A DNA stretch of 64,000 bases, taken from assembly GCA_033558025.1 (NCBI GenBank), contig JAUCEF010000045.1, forward strand, positions 44,584 through 108,583. The letters are read 5' to 3'. The notes under the pieces were generated by a model. That model was not told where the DNA came from and searched no databases. It saw only the letters and a list, made by a program, of their open reading frames with translations. The stretch is from Phytophthora sp. 'mugwort'. Lineage: Eukaryota; Oomycota; Peronosporomycetes; Peronosporales; Peronosporaceae. Shown piece after piece: positions 51,721 through 64,000 of the stretch. The translations under genes and the position numbers were made by a program. The first letter of the stretch is position 1, and the number at the start of each line of letters is the position of its first letter.

Positions 51721-52140
51721 ATGCAAAAAAAAAAATTTAAAAAGTATAAATTAAATCAATTACAAAAAATTAAACAAACTTATAAATATATATATATATT
51801 TCGTTATAATGATTTAAATATTAATGAAATAATATCTTTAAAAAAAAAAATTAAAAAATTTGATTATAAATCTTTAATATTAAATCAAAATTTAATTATT
51901 GATATTTTTTTAAAATTAAAAGGACAAGGTTCTATTTTAATAATTTATGGAAATAATGAATTAAATTTAATAAGGGATTTATATAATTTTAAAAAACTTG
52001 AATTAATTTATTTGAGTATTCAAAATAATATTTATTCTAATTTAAAAGTAAAACAAATATTATCTAAAAACTATCCACCTTTAAATAATTTAATTGTTCA
52101 ATCATTTTTAAATTTTATATATTATTTAAGAAAAATTTAA
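51721..52140 (+). CDS. L10-like ORF, second copy (intact)
   Basis: Identical to 9,433-9,852; same tentative assignment. Confidence 0.45.
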   Translation: MQKKKFKKYKLNQLQKIKQTYKYIYIFRYNDLNINEIISLKKKIKKFDYKSLILNQNLIIDIFLKLKGQGSILIIYGNNELNLIRDLYNFKKLELIYLSIQNNIYSNLKVKQILSKNYPPLNNLIVQSFLNFIYYLRKI

Positions 52141-52143
52141 AAA

Positions 52144-52217
52144 GGCGATTATAACTTAAAGGTAGAGTGTTAGATTGTGGGTCTAAGTGTTATGGGTTCA
52201 AGTCCCATTTTTCGCCC
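52144..52217 (+). tRNA. trnH: tRNA-His (GTG), second copy
   Basis: Identical to 9,856-9,929. Confidence 0.88.
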
Positions 52218-52238
52218 ATTTTTAAATTAAATTTTTTT

Positions 52239-53714
52239 ATGTTTAATAAGTTTATATTAATTTTTTTACTTATTTTACCATTAATTACGGTTATTATATT
52301 AGCTTTTTCGAAAAATGAAAAATTTATAAAAAATTTTAGTATTTTTATGTCTTTTTTCATTTTTTTAATGTCATTACCTTTATGGATTTTATTTGATAAA
52401 TCAACTTCTAATTTTCAATATTTATTTAAAATAGAATGGATTAGTCAATTTAATATTAATTTTTATTTAGGTATTGATGGTATTTCATTATTTTTTATAA
52501 TTTTAACAACATTTTTGATTCCAATCTGTATGTTAATTAGTTATGAAATGATTAATAAAAATATAAAAGAATATTTTATTTTATATTTTATTTTAGAATT
52601 TTGTTTAATCATTTCATTTAGTATATTAGATGTACTTATTTTTTATATTTTCTTTGAAAGTGTATTAATTCCTATGTTTTTAATTATAGGTATTTGGGGT
52701 TCAAGAGAACGTAAAATTAAAGCTTCATATTTGTTTTTTATGTATACATTAGCAGGTTCATTATTTATGTTTATTGCCATTATTCATTTATTTTTAACTG
52801 TGGGTACAACTGATTATCAAATATTATATTATAGTAATTTTAATTTTTCATATGAAAAATTTTATTTCTTAGCTTTTTTTTTATCATTTGCTGTTAAAGT
52901 TCCAATGTTACCTTTTCATGTTTGGTTACCGGAAGCACATGTTGAAGCACCTACCGCAGGTTCTGTACTATTAGCTGGTATTTTATTAAAATTAGGATCA
53001 TACGGTATGATTAGGTTTTTAGTTCCTTTATTTCCTAAAGCTGCATTATATTTTACACCGTATATTTTAGTTTTATGTTTAATATCTGTTATTTATGCGT
53101 CATTAACAGCTATACGACAAACAGATTTGAAACGTATTATTGCTTATGCATCAGTTGCTCATATGAATTTTATAATATTGGGTATTTTTTCTTTAACTAT
53201 TCAAGGATTAGAAGGTAGTATTATTCAAATGATTAGTCATGGTTTAGTATCGAGTGGTTTATTTTTTTCAATTGGATGTTTATATGATCGATATCATACA
53301 AGATTTATTAATTATTATGGTGGTTTAGCACATACAATGCCTTTATTTTGTATTGCATTATTTATTTATGTATTAGCAAATATGTCTATTCCAGGTTCAA
53401 GTAGTTTTGTGGGTGAAATTCTTATTTTAACTGGAGTTTTTGAAGATAATACTACAACAGCTGTTTTTGCGACAATTGGTATGTTTTTGGGTGGGGTATA
53501 TTCTTTATTATTTTATAATCGAATTTGTTATGGTAATATTCAAAATATTTATTTAAAAATTTATTATGATTTAACTTATCGTGAATTTTTAATTCATTTA
53601 ATATTAATTATAAATATCTTTTTATTAGGTTTATATCCTAAAATTTTTGAAAGTTGTATGCATGAAAGTGTTTCAAAAATTTTAATACATATTGATTTTT
53701 CTTATTTTTATTAA
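52239..53714 (+). CDS. nad4: nad4, second copy (intact)
   Basis: Identical to 9,951-11,426, with the same hairpin over its stop (53,708-53,735). Confidence 0.95.
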   Translation: MFNKFILIFLLILPLITVIILAFSKNEKFIKNFSIFMSFFIFLMSLPLWILFDKSTSNFQYLFKIEWISQFNINFYLGIDGISLFFIILTTFLIPICMLISYEMINKNIKEYFILYFILEFCLIISFSILDVLIFYIFFESVLIPMFLIIGIWGSRERKIKASYLFFMYTLAGSLFMFIAIIHLFLTVGTTDYQILYYSNFNFSYEKFYFLAFFLSFAVKVPMLPFHVWLPEAHVEAPTAGSVLLAGILLKLGSYGMIRFLVPLFPKAALYFTPYILVLCLISVIYASLTAIRQTDLKRIIAYASVAHMNFIILGIFSLTIQGLEGSIIQMISHGLVSSGLFFSIGCLYDRYHTRFINYYGGLAHTMPLFCIALFIYVLANMSIPGSSSFVGEILILTGVFEDNTTTAVFATIGMFLGGVYSLLFYNRICYGNIQNIYLKIYYDLTYREFLIHLILIINIFLLGLYPKIFESCMHESVSKILIHIDFSYFY

Positions 53715-53738
53715 ACAAAATTTTTTGTTTAATAAAAA

Positions 53739-53810
53739 GCCCTTTTAGTCTAATGGTTAGGACATTACCTTTTCACGGTAAAAATACGAGTTCAATTCTC
53801 GTAAAGGGTA
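53739..53810 (+). tRNA. trnE: tRNA-Glu (TTC), second copy
   Basis: Identical to 11,451-11,522. Confidence 0.9.
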
Positions 53811-53889
53811 TAAAAAATATATATTTGATATATTTTGGTAATTATAATAATTTATAATTATTAAATAATATGATAATTTAATAACCTCT

Positions 53890-55419
53890 ATGGCTATTGA
53901 ATTATCATATATACTGGAATCAAATATTAAAAAATATAAAGATGAAAAAAGTTTACAAGAAACAGGTATTGTTCTTTCAATGAGTGATGGTATTGCAAGA
54001 TGTTATGGTTTAACTAAAATTCAAGCAGGTGAAATGGTTGAATTTAATAATGGTAATATTAAAGGAATGGCTTTAAATTTAGAACCTGATGTTGTTGGTG
54101 TTGTTGTTTTTAGTAATGATAGAGAAATTCAAGAAGGTAATTTTGTACGAAGAACTGGATCTATTGTTAGTGTACCTGTAGGACCTGAAGTATTAGGTAG
54201 AGTAGTTGATGCTTTAGGACAACCCATTGATGGTAAAGGTCAAATTAACAGTAAATTAGAAAGTAGAGTTGAAGTTAAAGCTCCAGGTATTATGCCTAGA
54301 GAAAGTGTTAAACAACCTGTACAAACAGGTTTAAAAGCTGTAGATAGTTTAATTCCTATTGGTCGTGGTCAAAGGGAATTAATTATTGGTGATAGACAAA
54401 CAGGTAAAACATCTATTGCTATTGATACTATAATTAATCAAAGAGAACCTCATTTAAAAAAAGATATAAATAATCAATTATATTGTATTTATGTAGGTGT
54501 TGGTCAAAAAAGATCAACAATTGCTGAATTAACAAAAACTTTAGAAGAAAAAAATGCAATGTTTTTTTCTGTTATTGTAGCGGCTACTGCTTCAGATTCA
54601 GCACCCTTACAATATTTAGCTCCATATACTGGTTGTGCTTTAGGTGAATATTTTAGAGATAATGGTAAACATGCTGTTATTTTCTATGATGATTTATCAA
54701 AACAAGCGGTAGCTTATAGACAAATGTCTTTATTATTAAGAAGACCTCCAGGTAGAGAAGCTTATCCTGGAGATGTTTTTTATTTACACTCTCGTTTATT
54801 AGAAAGAGCTGCTAAAATGAATAAAAAAATTGGTGGTGGTTCATTAACCGCATTACCTATTATTGAAACACAAGCTGGAGATGTTTCTGCTTATATTCCA
54901 ACAAATGTTATTTCAATTACTGATGGACAAATTTTTTTAGAAACAGAATTATTTAATGAAGGTCAAAGACCTGCAATTAGTGTTGGATTATCTGTAAGTC
55001 GTGTTGGTTCTTCTGCACAAATTAAAGCTATGAAACAAATTGCTGGTACAATGAAATTAGAATTAGCACAATTTAGAGAAGTACAAGCATTTGCTCAATT
55101 TGGTTCTGATTTAGATGCTACAACTCAACAACAATTAAATAGAGGGATTAGATTAACAGAAATGTTAAAACAAGGTTTAAATATACCGTTATCTGTTGAA
55201 AATCAAATTGTAATTATTTATTTAGGTGTACGTGGTTTCTTAGATAAAATTGCTGTTGATAAAATTTCAAGTTTTGAAATTAGTTGGTTAAATTTTATAA
55301 AAAATAATCATTTTAATATTTTAGAAGAAATCTTAAATAAAAAAGAAATATCTAAAGAATTAGAAAAAAAACTTAATATTTTAGCAACAAATTTTACTAA
55401 TAATTTTATTACAAAATAA
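53890..55419 (+). CDS. atp1: atp1, second copy (intact)
   Basis: Identical to 11,602-13,131. Confidence 0.96.
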   Translation: MAIELSYILESNIKKYKDEKSLQETGIVLSMSDGIARCYGLTKIQAGEMVEFNNGNIKGMALNLEPDVVGVVVFSNDREIQEGNFVRRTGSIVSVPVGPEVLGRVVDALGQPIDGKGQINSKLESRVEVKAPGIMPRESVKQPVQTGLKAVDSLIPIGRGQRELIIGDRQTGKTSIAIDTIINQREPHLKKDINNQLYCIYVGVGQKRSTIAELTKTLEEKNAMFFSVIVAATASDSAPLQYLAPYTGCALGEYFRDNGKHAVIFYDDLSKQAVAYRQMSLLLRRPPGREAYPGDVFYLHSRLLERAAKMNKKIGGGSLTALPIIETQAGDVSAYIPTNVISITDGQIFLETELFNEGQRPAISVGLSVSRVGSSAQIKAMKQIAGTMKLELAQFREVQAFAQFGSDLDATTQQQLNRGIRLTEMLKQGLNIPLSVENQIVIIYLGVRGFLDKIAVDKISSFEISWLNFIKNNHFNILEEILNKKEISKELEKKLNILATNFTNNFITK

Positions 55420-55623
55420 TATAATTATTTTTTTATTAATAAAAAATAATTATAATATTTTGTAAATAAAACATAACAGATAAAAATTAATTATTTTCTA
55501 TATAGAAAATAATTTTAAATATTATTCTAATATTAATTTTTTAAAAAATATTTATTCTTTAAGAAGAATTATTTTAAAATTATTATTATATTTTTAAATA
55601 ATTTAAATTTATTTTATTCTATT

Positions 55624-57618
55624 ATGTTATTATTAACTTTAATTTTTTTACCTTTTTTAGGTTCAGTAGCTTCTGGATTATTTGGTTTTTATATTGGCCG
55701 TAAAGGTTCTGTATTTATAACCACATTAACAACTTTTTTAAGTTGTCTTTTTTCATTTATTATTATATATAATTCAATTACAAATGAATATGAGTATATT
55801 ATTTATATTTCAAATTGGATTAATAGTGGTTTATTTAATTGTAATTGGTGTTTTTTATTTGATAGTTTAACTATGATAATGTTAATTGTTGTAACAAGTA
55901 TTTCAACTTTAGTTCATTTATATTCTTCTAAATATATGGATCATGATCCACATTTATCTAGATTTATGTCATATTTATCACTATTTACTTTTTTTATGAT
56001 TATATTAGTTACAGGTGATAATTTTATGCAAATGTTTGTTGGATGGGAAGGTGTTGGTTTTTGTTCATATTTATTAATTAATTTTTGGTTTACACGTTTA
56101 CAAGCGAATAAAGCAGCTATAAAAGCTATGTTAGTTAATCGAATTAGTGATTTAATCTTATTATTAGGTGTATTAACTGTTTTTTATAATATTAGAACTA
56201 TTGAATATTTTAGTACATTTGCAGCAATTTCTATTGTTAAAGATTTTAAATTTATTTTTTTTAATTATATTTTAAGTATTATTGATGTTGCGTGTATTTT
56301 AATTTTTATAGGTGCTATGGGTAAATCTGCTCAAATTTTTTTACATTTATGGTTACCCGATGCTATGGAAGGACCTACGCCGGTTTCGGCATTAATCCAT
56401 GCAGCGACTATGGTAACTGCTGGTGTTTATTTAATTGCACGTTGTTCACCAATGTTTGAATATTCAATGTTTTCTTTAAAAGTTATTACAATTATTGGAG
56501 CTTCTACAGCCTTTTTCTCAAGTACAATTGGTCTAGTACAAAATGATTTTAAAAAAATAGTTGCCTATTCTACTTGTAGTCAATTAGGTTATATGTTTTT
56601 TGCTTGTGGATTATCAAATTATCCTTTAGCTATTTTTCATTTATCAAATCATGCATATTTTAAAGCATTATTATTTTTATGTTCCGGTGCTGTAATTCAT
56701 GCTATGGGTGATGAACAAGATATAAGAAAAATGGGTGGTTTAAGAAGAATTTTACCTTTTACTTATATAATGTTTTTAATAGGTTCATTATCTTTAATGG
56801 GTTTTCCTTTTTTAACTGGTTTTTATTCTAAAGATTTAATATTAGAAGTTGCATTTTCAAGTTTTAGTGAAACAGGTCATTTTGCTTATTGGTTGGGTAC
56901 TATTGGTGCATTTTTTACGGCATTCTATTCAACACGTTTATTATTTTTTGCTTTTTTAAGTGAAACTAATGCCTATAAAAATGTTATTAAAAATGCACAT
57001 GATGTTCCATTAGAAATGGGTATTCCTTTAGGAGTTTTAGCATTTGGTAGTATTTTTATAGGTTATATTTCTAAAGATATGTTTGTTGGGTTAGGTTCAA
57101 ATTTTTGGAATAACTCAATTTATATAAATCCATTTAATAATCAAATGATTGATGCTGAATTTTTACCAACATTTTTTAAATTATTACCTGTTATTTTAAG
57201 TTTTTGTGGCTTATTTTGTGCCTTTTATTTATATTTTTTTAAATTTAGATTTTTATATAACTTAAAAATTTCAAAATATGGTCTTTATTTTTATAATTTT
57301 TTAAATAGAAAATGGTATTTTGATAAAATTTATTATGAATTTATTAATCAATATATATTAAAAGTTGGTTATAATGTAACATATAAAATGATTGATAAAG
57401 GTTTAATTGAAATGTGTGGTCCTTTTGGTTTAATAACCGTTTTTTCTTTCTTAAGTCAAAAAATAATTTTATTACAAACAGGTTATATTTATCACTATTC
57501 ATTATTAATGTTAATTAGCATTATTTGTTTAATAAATATTATTTTTTTTTCTATTATTTATTTTTTTAATATTATTACTATTTTATTATTTTTATTTATT
57601 TTTTTATTAATTAAATAA
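55624..57618 (+). CDS. nad5: nad5, second copy (intact)
   Basis: Identical to 13,336-15,330. Confidence 0.96.
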   Translation: MLLLTLIFLPFLGSVASGLFGFYIGRKGSVFITTLTTFLSCLFSFIIIYNSITNEYEYIIYISNWINSGLFNCNWCFLFDSLTMIMLIVVTSISTLVHLYSSKYMDHDPHLSRFMSYLSLFTFFMIILVTGDNFMQMFVGWEGVGFCSYLLINFWFTRLQANKAAIKAMLVNRISDLILLLGVLTVFYNIRTIEYFSTFAAISIVKDFKFIFFNYILSIIDVACILIFIGAMGKSAQIFLHLWLPDAMEGPTPVSALIHAATMVTAGVYLIARCSPMFEYSMFSLKVITIIGASTAFFSSTIGLVQNDFKKIVAYSTCSQLGYMFFACGLSNYPLAIFHLSNHAYFKALLFLCSGAVIHAMGDEQDIRKMGGLRRILPFTYIMFLIGSLSLMGFPFLTGFYSKDLILEVAFSSFSETGHFAYWLGTIGAFFTAFYSTRLLFFAFLSETNAYKNVIKNAHDVPLEMGIPLGVLAFGSIFIGYISKDMFVGLGSNFWNNSIYINPFNNQMIDAEFLPTFFKLLPVILSFCGLFCAFYLYFFKFRFLYNLKISKYGLYFYNFLNRKWYFDKIYYEFINQYILKVGYNVTYKMIDKGLIEMCGPFGLITVFSFLSQKIILLQTGYIYHYSLLMLISIICLINIIFFSIIYFFNIITILLFLFIFLLIK

Positions 57619-57678
57619 AAATAATAAAATATGTATCTTTTAAGATATAATTATAAATTTATATAATTTAAATACATT

Positions 57679-58389
57679 ATGGATTTCGAAACAATTTTCT
57701 TTTATACTTTTTCAACTATAGCTTTAACTTCAGCTATATTTGTAATATATTCTACAAATACAATATATTCTGCATTTTTTTTAATATTAGTTTTTACTAA
57801 TTCAACTGGATTATTATTAATTTCTGAAATTGAATTTTTATCAATAATGTTAATTATTATTTATGTAGGAGCTATTACTGTATTATTTTTATTTGTTATT
57901 ATGATGCTAGATGTTAATGTTTTAATTGATAAAAATAAAATAAAAAATAATTTTGGTTATTTACCAATTATTTTTTTAATTAGTTTTATTTTTTTTTTAG
58001 AAACGTTTGTTATGTTTAGTAAAGTTTTTACATCATATTACCATTTAATAAATAATTCTTTTTTTACTCAAAAAGTAAATACTTTATTTTTTTTTCACGA
58101 TAGTATGAAAGGTACTTTTGAAATATTTGTTGATGTCAAACCCTTTTTAAAAAATTTTATCTATCAATTAGATACTATTACAAATATTGAAACAATTGGA
58201 CAAATTTTATATAGTTATTATGCTTTTTTTTTTTTAGTTGCAGGTATTATATTATTAATAGCTTTAATAGGAGCGGTTACTTTAACTAAAAAGGAAAAAA
58301 AAAAATTTTTAAAACAAAATATTTATAAACAACTTTCACGAGATGCATTAAAAGCTATTTTTAATGTATATTCAGATAAAACTGTTTAA
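57679..58389 (+). CDS. nad6: nad6, second copy (intact)
   Basis: Identical to 15,391-16,101. Confidence 0.94.
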   Translation: MDFETIFFYTFSTIALTSAIFVIYSTNTIYSAFFLILVFTNSTGLLLISEIEFLSIMLIIIYVGAITVLFLFVIMMLDVNVLIDKNKIKNNFGYLPIIFLISFIFFLETFVMFSKVFTSYYHLINNSFFTQKVNTLFFFHDSMKGTFEIFVDVKPFLKNFIYQLDTITNIETIGQILYSYYAFFFLVAGIILLIALIGAVTLTKKEKKKFLKQNIYKQLSRDALKAIFNVYSDKTV

Positions 58390-58406
58390 TTCTTAATAAA
58401 ACTAAA

Positions 58407-58479
58407 ACAATCTTAACTTAATTGGTAGAGTATTAGCCTTCTAAGCTTTAAAATCTTGGTTCAAATCCAAGAGATTGTA
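58407..58479 (+). tRNA. trnR: tRNA-Arg (TCT), second copy
   Basis: Identical to 16,119-16,191. The 411-bp spacer after it repeats 16,192-16,602, including the inverted-repeat arm at 58,508-58,555. Confidence 0.88.
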
Positions 58480-58890
58480 ATTAGTTTTATTTAAAAATTT
58501 CATTCTTAAAAAAAAAATAATTCAATTATTTTTATAATATAAATAATAAAATTTAAATTTTTTAAGAAATAATAAATTAAAAAAATCAATTTTTTTCAAT
58601 AAATATTCTAAAAAATATAAGAAGAATGCGTTCACTTACAAATTTAATATAAATACAGAATATTATTATTGCTAATTCTATAACTTTTAATCAAGATGGT
58701 TTAACATAAGTTATTGATGACATAAATATTTAAATAGATTAATTTTTATTAAATACTCAATAACTAAAATTAAATTAATATCAACATAGTTATAATTTAA
58801 AATCACATAATTAGTTTTTAATTGGTAAAAATTTACATAATGTATATATTGTATATCTAGAAACCTATTTAACAAATTAAATAGGTTTTT

Positions 58891-59304
58891 TTAGCCATCT
58901 TCTTTAAAAATAGAAATTAAAATTTTAATTAAATGAGTCATCATTTTTTCAAATTCTTGTGGATTATCTTTTAATAAATGTCTTGGATGAATAGTTAGTT
59001 TTAATAATTCTAATAAATTTAATCCAGCCGCCCTTTTTTCAGGTTCACGTAACATTTTTAAAACAACTTGTTTTATTTGATTGAAAGTTTCATCATCGAC
59101 GATATTCCTTAAATCCTGTAATGCAGAAACTATTGGAAAATCGCTATTGAAATAAATTAAAAAAATAGTTAAACCTAAAATAAAAAAGGCACCTATTATA
59201 AATATTATATATTTTATATAATTTGATGTTTGTTCTTGTGATTCGTGTTTTTCAATATTATTGTTGTCATTGTTTAAGTCTATTAAAATATTTTCGATAT
59301 CCAT
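58891..59304 (-). CDS. orf137, second copy (intact)
   Basis: Identical to 16,603-17,016; unknown single-pass membrane protein. Confidence 0.6.
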   Translation of the reverse strand: MDIENILIDLNNDNNNIEKHESQEQTSNYIKYIIFIIGAFFILGLTIFLIYFNSDFPIVSALQDLRNIVDDETFNQIKQVVLKMLREPEKRAAGLNLLELLKLTIHPRHLLKDNPQEFEKMMTHLIKILISIFKEDG

Positions 59305-59546
59305 AATTATAATTTAAATTATTTTATTAATAATTAATTTGTTATTAATTAAATTTTTATTTGATTTAATTTTTGAGATTTAATATTTTTTTTTATTTAA
59401 ATTTTACTAATATTTTTTTCTCTTAAATAATATAAAAATTTTAAATTTTTATAAAACACCGTAAAACGGTATTAATTAAATTAAAAATTTTTAATATAAT
59501 TATTAATAAAGATTAATTTAATTATTAATAATTATAAAAATTTTTT

Positions 59547-61025
<1,479 letters not shown>

Positions 61026-61135
61026 TTATTTATATTTTTAAATTTTATTTTAAATGCAAAATTATATATTTTATTTTTAAATCAAAAAAAGCGTTGGTTT
61101 TTTTAATTTTTTATTATCAAAAAAATAAATTATTT

Positions 61136-61234
61136 TTATTTATTGAAAAATTGTTTGATTTTATTAATTAATTTTTTAATATCAGTAAATAGTAATAATA
61201 TTAAAAAAATTATACCAATGATTTTAAATACCAT
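61136..61234 (-). CDS. TatA-like microORF, second copy
   Basis: Identical to 18,848-18,946. Confidence 0.4.
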   Translation of the reverse strand: MVFKIIGIIFLILLLFTDIKKLINKIKQFFNK

Positions 61235-61247
61235 AAAAATTTTTTAA

Positions 61248-62024
61248 TTATATATTAAAATCAAAATTGATTTTATTTTTTAACCAAATTAAATAATCTT
61301 CTAATGAAACAGCTTCTACAACAATAGGCATAAATCCATGATTTACTCCACAAATTTCACTACATTGTCCATAAAAAACACCTTCACGTTTAATAAACAT
61401 TGATGTTTGATTTAAACGACCAGGACAAGCATCTAATTTTATACCTAATGAAGGTATTGCCCATGAATGTAAAACATCTGAAGCAGTAATTAATACTCGA
61501 ATATGACTATTAGTTGGAACAACCACACGATTATCAACTTCTAAAATTCTAAATTGACCTATTGCTAAATCATCTTCTTGAATCATATAACTATCAAAAA
61601 TTAAAGGTTCATCAGAAAATTCTAAATTATCTGAATATTCATAACTCCAATACCATTGACTACCAATTACTTTTAAAGTAATAATAGGATCAATTACTTC
61701 ATCCATTGAATATAATAAAGCAAAAGATGGAATAGCTACCGTTAATAAAATTAAGGCTGGAATAGAAGTCCAAATAATTTCAATAGTAGCACCATGTACA
61801 ATTGTTGCTGGAATTTTATTTTTTTTTTCATCAAAAAGAGTAATAACTCTAAATAACATCCAACAAACAAATACAGTAATCATAATTAAAAAAAACATTA
61901 AATCATGATGAAAATTAATAATACCTTCCATAACAGGTGTTGCTGGATCTTGAAAACCTAATTGCCAAGGTTCAGCCATATCTAAAAAAGTGAATTGATT
62001 ATTTATATAATTTATTATTGTCAT
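61248..62024 (-). CDS. cox2: cox2, second copy (intact)
   Basis: Identical to 18,960-19,736. The 593-bp spacer that follows to 62,617 repeats 19,737-20,329. Confidence 0.97.
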   Translation of the reverse strand: MTIINYINNQFTFLDMAEPWQLGFQDPATPVMEGIINFHHDLMFFLIMITVFVCWMLFRVITLFDEKKNKIPATIVHGATIEIIWTSIPALILLTVAIPSFALLYSMDEVIDPIITLKVIGSQWYWSYEYSDNLEFSDEPLIFDSYMIQEDDLAIGQFRILEVDNRVVVPTNSHIRVLITASDVLHSWAIPSLGIKLDACPGRLNQTSMFIKREGVFYGQCSEICGVNHGFMPIVVEAVSLEDYLIWLKNKINFDFNI

Positions 62025-62617
62025 AATATACTTGAAATTTATTATTTTATTTAATTTTTAATATATACAAAATTAAGAGTTTTTGAATATTAATATTCAA
62101 GAAAAAATATAAATTTTATTATTTATATTGTAAAAATAATTGAATTATTTTTTTTTTTTCTTAAAGAATATAAAATTTTTTAAAAATTAAAATAATTTAT
62201 ATTAAATAATCATATTATTTTTAAAATGTTTTTATATACAATAATAAATATTAATGTAGAATATAATAAAAATGAAATAATAATTATTTAAAGAGTATTC
62301 ATTTAACGATTAATCAATAATATTAACTAATAAATTAAAATTATTTAATATTGAGAATGTTTTCTTAATATAAACATTAATTAATCTGTTTATGAATATT
62401 TTTTTAGGAATAATGGAGTAATTTTAAAATTGAATATTTATAATAATATTTTTATTTTAAACATATAAAACTATATTTATTATAAAATATTATAAATCTA
62501 AATTTAAATTCCCTTTGATTAAAAAGTATTTTAAATAAAATTTTATTTTTATAACTTGAATTTAATTAATTTCAGATATTATAAAATTTTTTTGATTTAT
62601 AATATTTTATAATAAAC

Positions 62618-62688
62618 AGGAAAAATGGGACTTGAACCCATAACAATAATTTTGGAGACTATGATTTTACCAATTAAACTATTTTCCT
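62618..62688 (-). tRNA. trnW: tRNA-Trp (CCA), second copy
   Basis: Identical to 20,330-20,400. Confidence 0.9.
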
Positions 62689-62717
62689 AAGACTTTTAAT
62701 TTTAATTTAAGAATGCT

Positions 62718-63334
62718 TAAAGATCTCTTCCAGACACAGGTTCCCCTACGACTACCTTGTTACGACTTCATCAAAGTTACTAACCACTTTTTAGGAATTA
62801 TAATTTATTTTATAAAAATTTTAAATTATTTTATTTAAATAATTATTAAATTTTATAAAAGAATTAAAAATTATTTTAAAAACAATCAACTTCCCTGATG
62901 TGACGGGCGGTGTGTACAAAGTCCAGTAACATATTCACCGCAGCATGCTGTTCTGCGATTACTAGCGATTCCAACTTCATAAGGGCGAGTTTCAGCCCTT
63001 AATTCGAACTAAGATAATTTTTGAAGATTTGCTCCAACTTATATCATTATTGCTTCTCATTGTAATTATCATTGTAGCACGTGTGTAGCCCAACTCATAA
63101 GGGCCATGAAGACTTGACGTCATCCCCACCTTCCATTAACCTATCATTAATTTTTTCATTAGAGTACTTTTATCTATTTATAATAAATTAGTAACTAATC
63201 ATAGGGGTTGCGCTCGTTAAAGGATTTAACCAAACATTTCACAACACGAGCTGACGACAGCCATGCAACACCTGTTTTTTATATAAAAATTTTAAATAAA
63301 AATTAGCAAGAGTTGGTAAGGTTCTGCGCGTATT

Positions 63335-63366
<32 letters not shown>

Positions 63367-64000
63367 TAGACTCCCGTCAATTCCTTTGAATTTCAATCTT
63401 GCGATTATACTTTTCAGGCGGAGTGCTTAACGCGTTAGCTGTTATATCTAAAAATTCTAAATATTAGCACTCATCGTTTACAGCATGGACTACCGGGGTC
63501 TCTAATCCCGTTCGCTACCCAAGCTTTCGTTTCTCAGTGTCAGTATATACCCAGATAATTGCCTTCGCCATAGGTCTTCCTTCTATTATCAACGTATTTT
63601 ATCACTCCAATAGAAATTCCATTATCCTCTATTTATACTCCAGTTTATCAGTTTTGAAAAAATGTATAAAGTTGAGCTTTAATTTGTTTCTTTCAACTTA
63701 AAAAACTACCTACAAACCCTTTACGCCTAATCATCCCGAATAATGCTCGCTCCTCCCGTATTACCGCGGCTGCTGGCACGGGTATTAGCCGGAACTTCTT
63801 TTTTAAGTACTGTCATTTTCCTCCTTAATGAAAGAGCTTTACAACCTAATTAGCCGTCATCACCCACTCGGTATTGCTGGATCAAGCTTCCGCTCATTGT
63901 CCAAAATTCCCCACTGCTGCCTTTAAAAAAGTTTGGGCCGTGTCTCAGTCCCAATGTGGCTGATCATTCTTTCAAACCAGCTAAAGATAATAGGCTTGGT
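62718..64000 (-). rRNA. rns: Small-subunit rRNA, second copy, cut by window end
   Basis: 3' portion of rns corresponding to 20,430-21,712; the 5' ~230 bases lie beyond the window. Confidence 0.94.

Overview
The window is mitochondrial DNA from a protist, very probably a stramenopile. It is extremely AT-rich, intron-free and tightly packed. It carries complex I genes (nad1-7, 4L, 9, 11), cob, cox1-3, atp1/6/8/9, tatC, two rRNAs, a large bacterial-type ribosomal protein set (rps2,3,4,7,8,10-14,19; rpl2,5,6,14,16, probably rpl31, perhaps rpl10 and an S1-like gene) and 25 tRNA genes for 19 amino acids. No tRNA-Thr was found, which is a known stramenopile trait. Gene content, the presence of atp1 and nad11, and the rps14-rps8-rpl6-rps2-rps4 run recall oomycetes and bicosoecids (Cafeteria-like). 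I cannot settle the genus. The code looks standard: Trp is TGG read by trnW(CCA), stops are TAA, and one TGA ends nad11.

Layout of one genome equivalent (about 42.28 kb, positions 1 to ~42,273). 1-414: antisense tail of a truncated nad11 (end of inverted arm b). 422-8099 (minus): cob, nad9, atp9, nad3, trnD, atp6, cox3, rps7, rps12, five tRNAs, rps10, nad2. 8216-16191 (plus): nad7, rpl10-like, trnH, nad4, trnE, atp1, nad5, nad6, trnR. 16603-34147 (minus): orf137, cox1, a tatA-like microORF, cox2, trnW, rns, orf176, rpl5, rpl14, tRNA cluster, rnl, a hexapeptide-repeat ORF, rps4, rps2, rpl6, rps8, rps14, trnA, trnK, atp8, an S1-like ORF, trnI/M, rpl16, rps3, rps19, rpl2. 34176-35405 (mostly plus): rps13, rps11, trnS, rpl31; then tatC (minus). 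36159-39705 (plus): two trnL, nad11, nad1, nad4L. From 39706 the sequence folds back: nad4L, nad1 and the last three quarters of nad11 are repeated in inverse orientation (to 42,687), and this arm joins the cob 3' end.

From 42,274 the window repeats 1-21,712 in the same orientation, ending inside a second, partial rns. This is what a circular or concatemeric assembly, or a linear molecule with terminal inverted repeats joined in silico, would look like. Copy 2 is base-identical in every gene I compared from about 47,652 onward. The stretch from ~40,289 to ~47,652 is full of small indels and A/T substitutions that break nad1, nad11, cob, nad9, atp9, nad3, atp6, cox3 and rps7. I read these as uncorrected sequencing errors, not real pseudogenes; the first copies are intact.

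The genes form one system: complex I, III, IV and V core subunits, the rRNAs, tRNAs and ribosomal proteins that translate them, and a Tat translocase core. The most interesting items are the nad11-nad1-nad4L inverted repeat with a palindromic junction and 67-bp tandem units, a 32-codon TatA-like ORF between cox2 and cox1, orphan membrane ORFs (orf137, orf176), the hexapeptide-repeat ORF, and a 48-bp inverted repeat framing the cox1-cox2 block.
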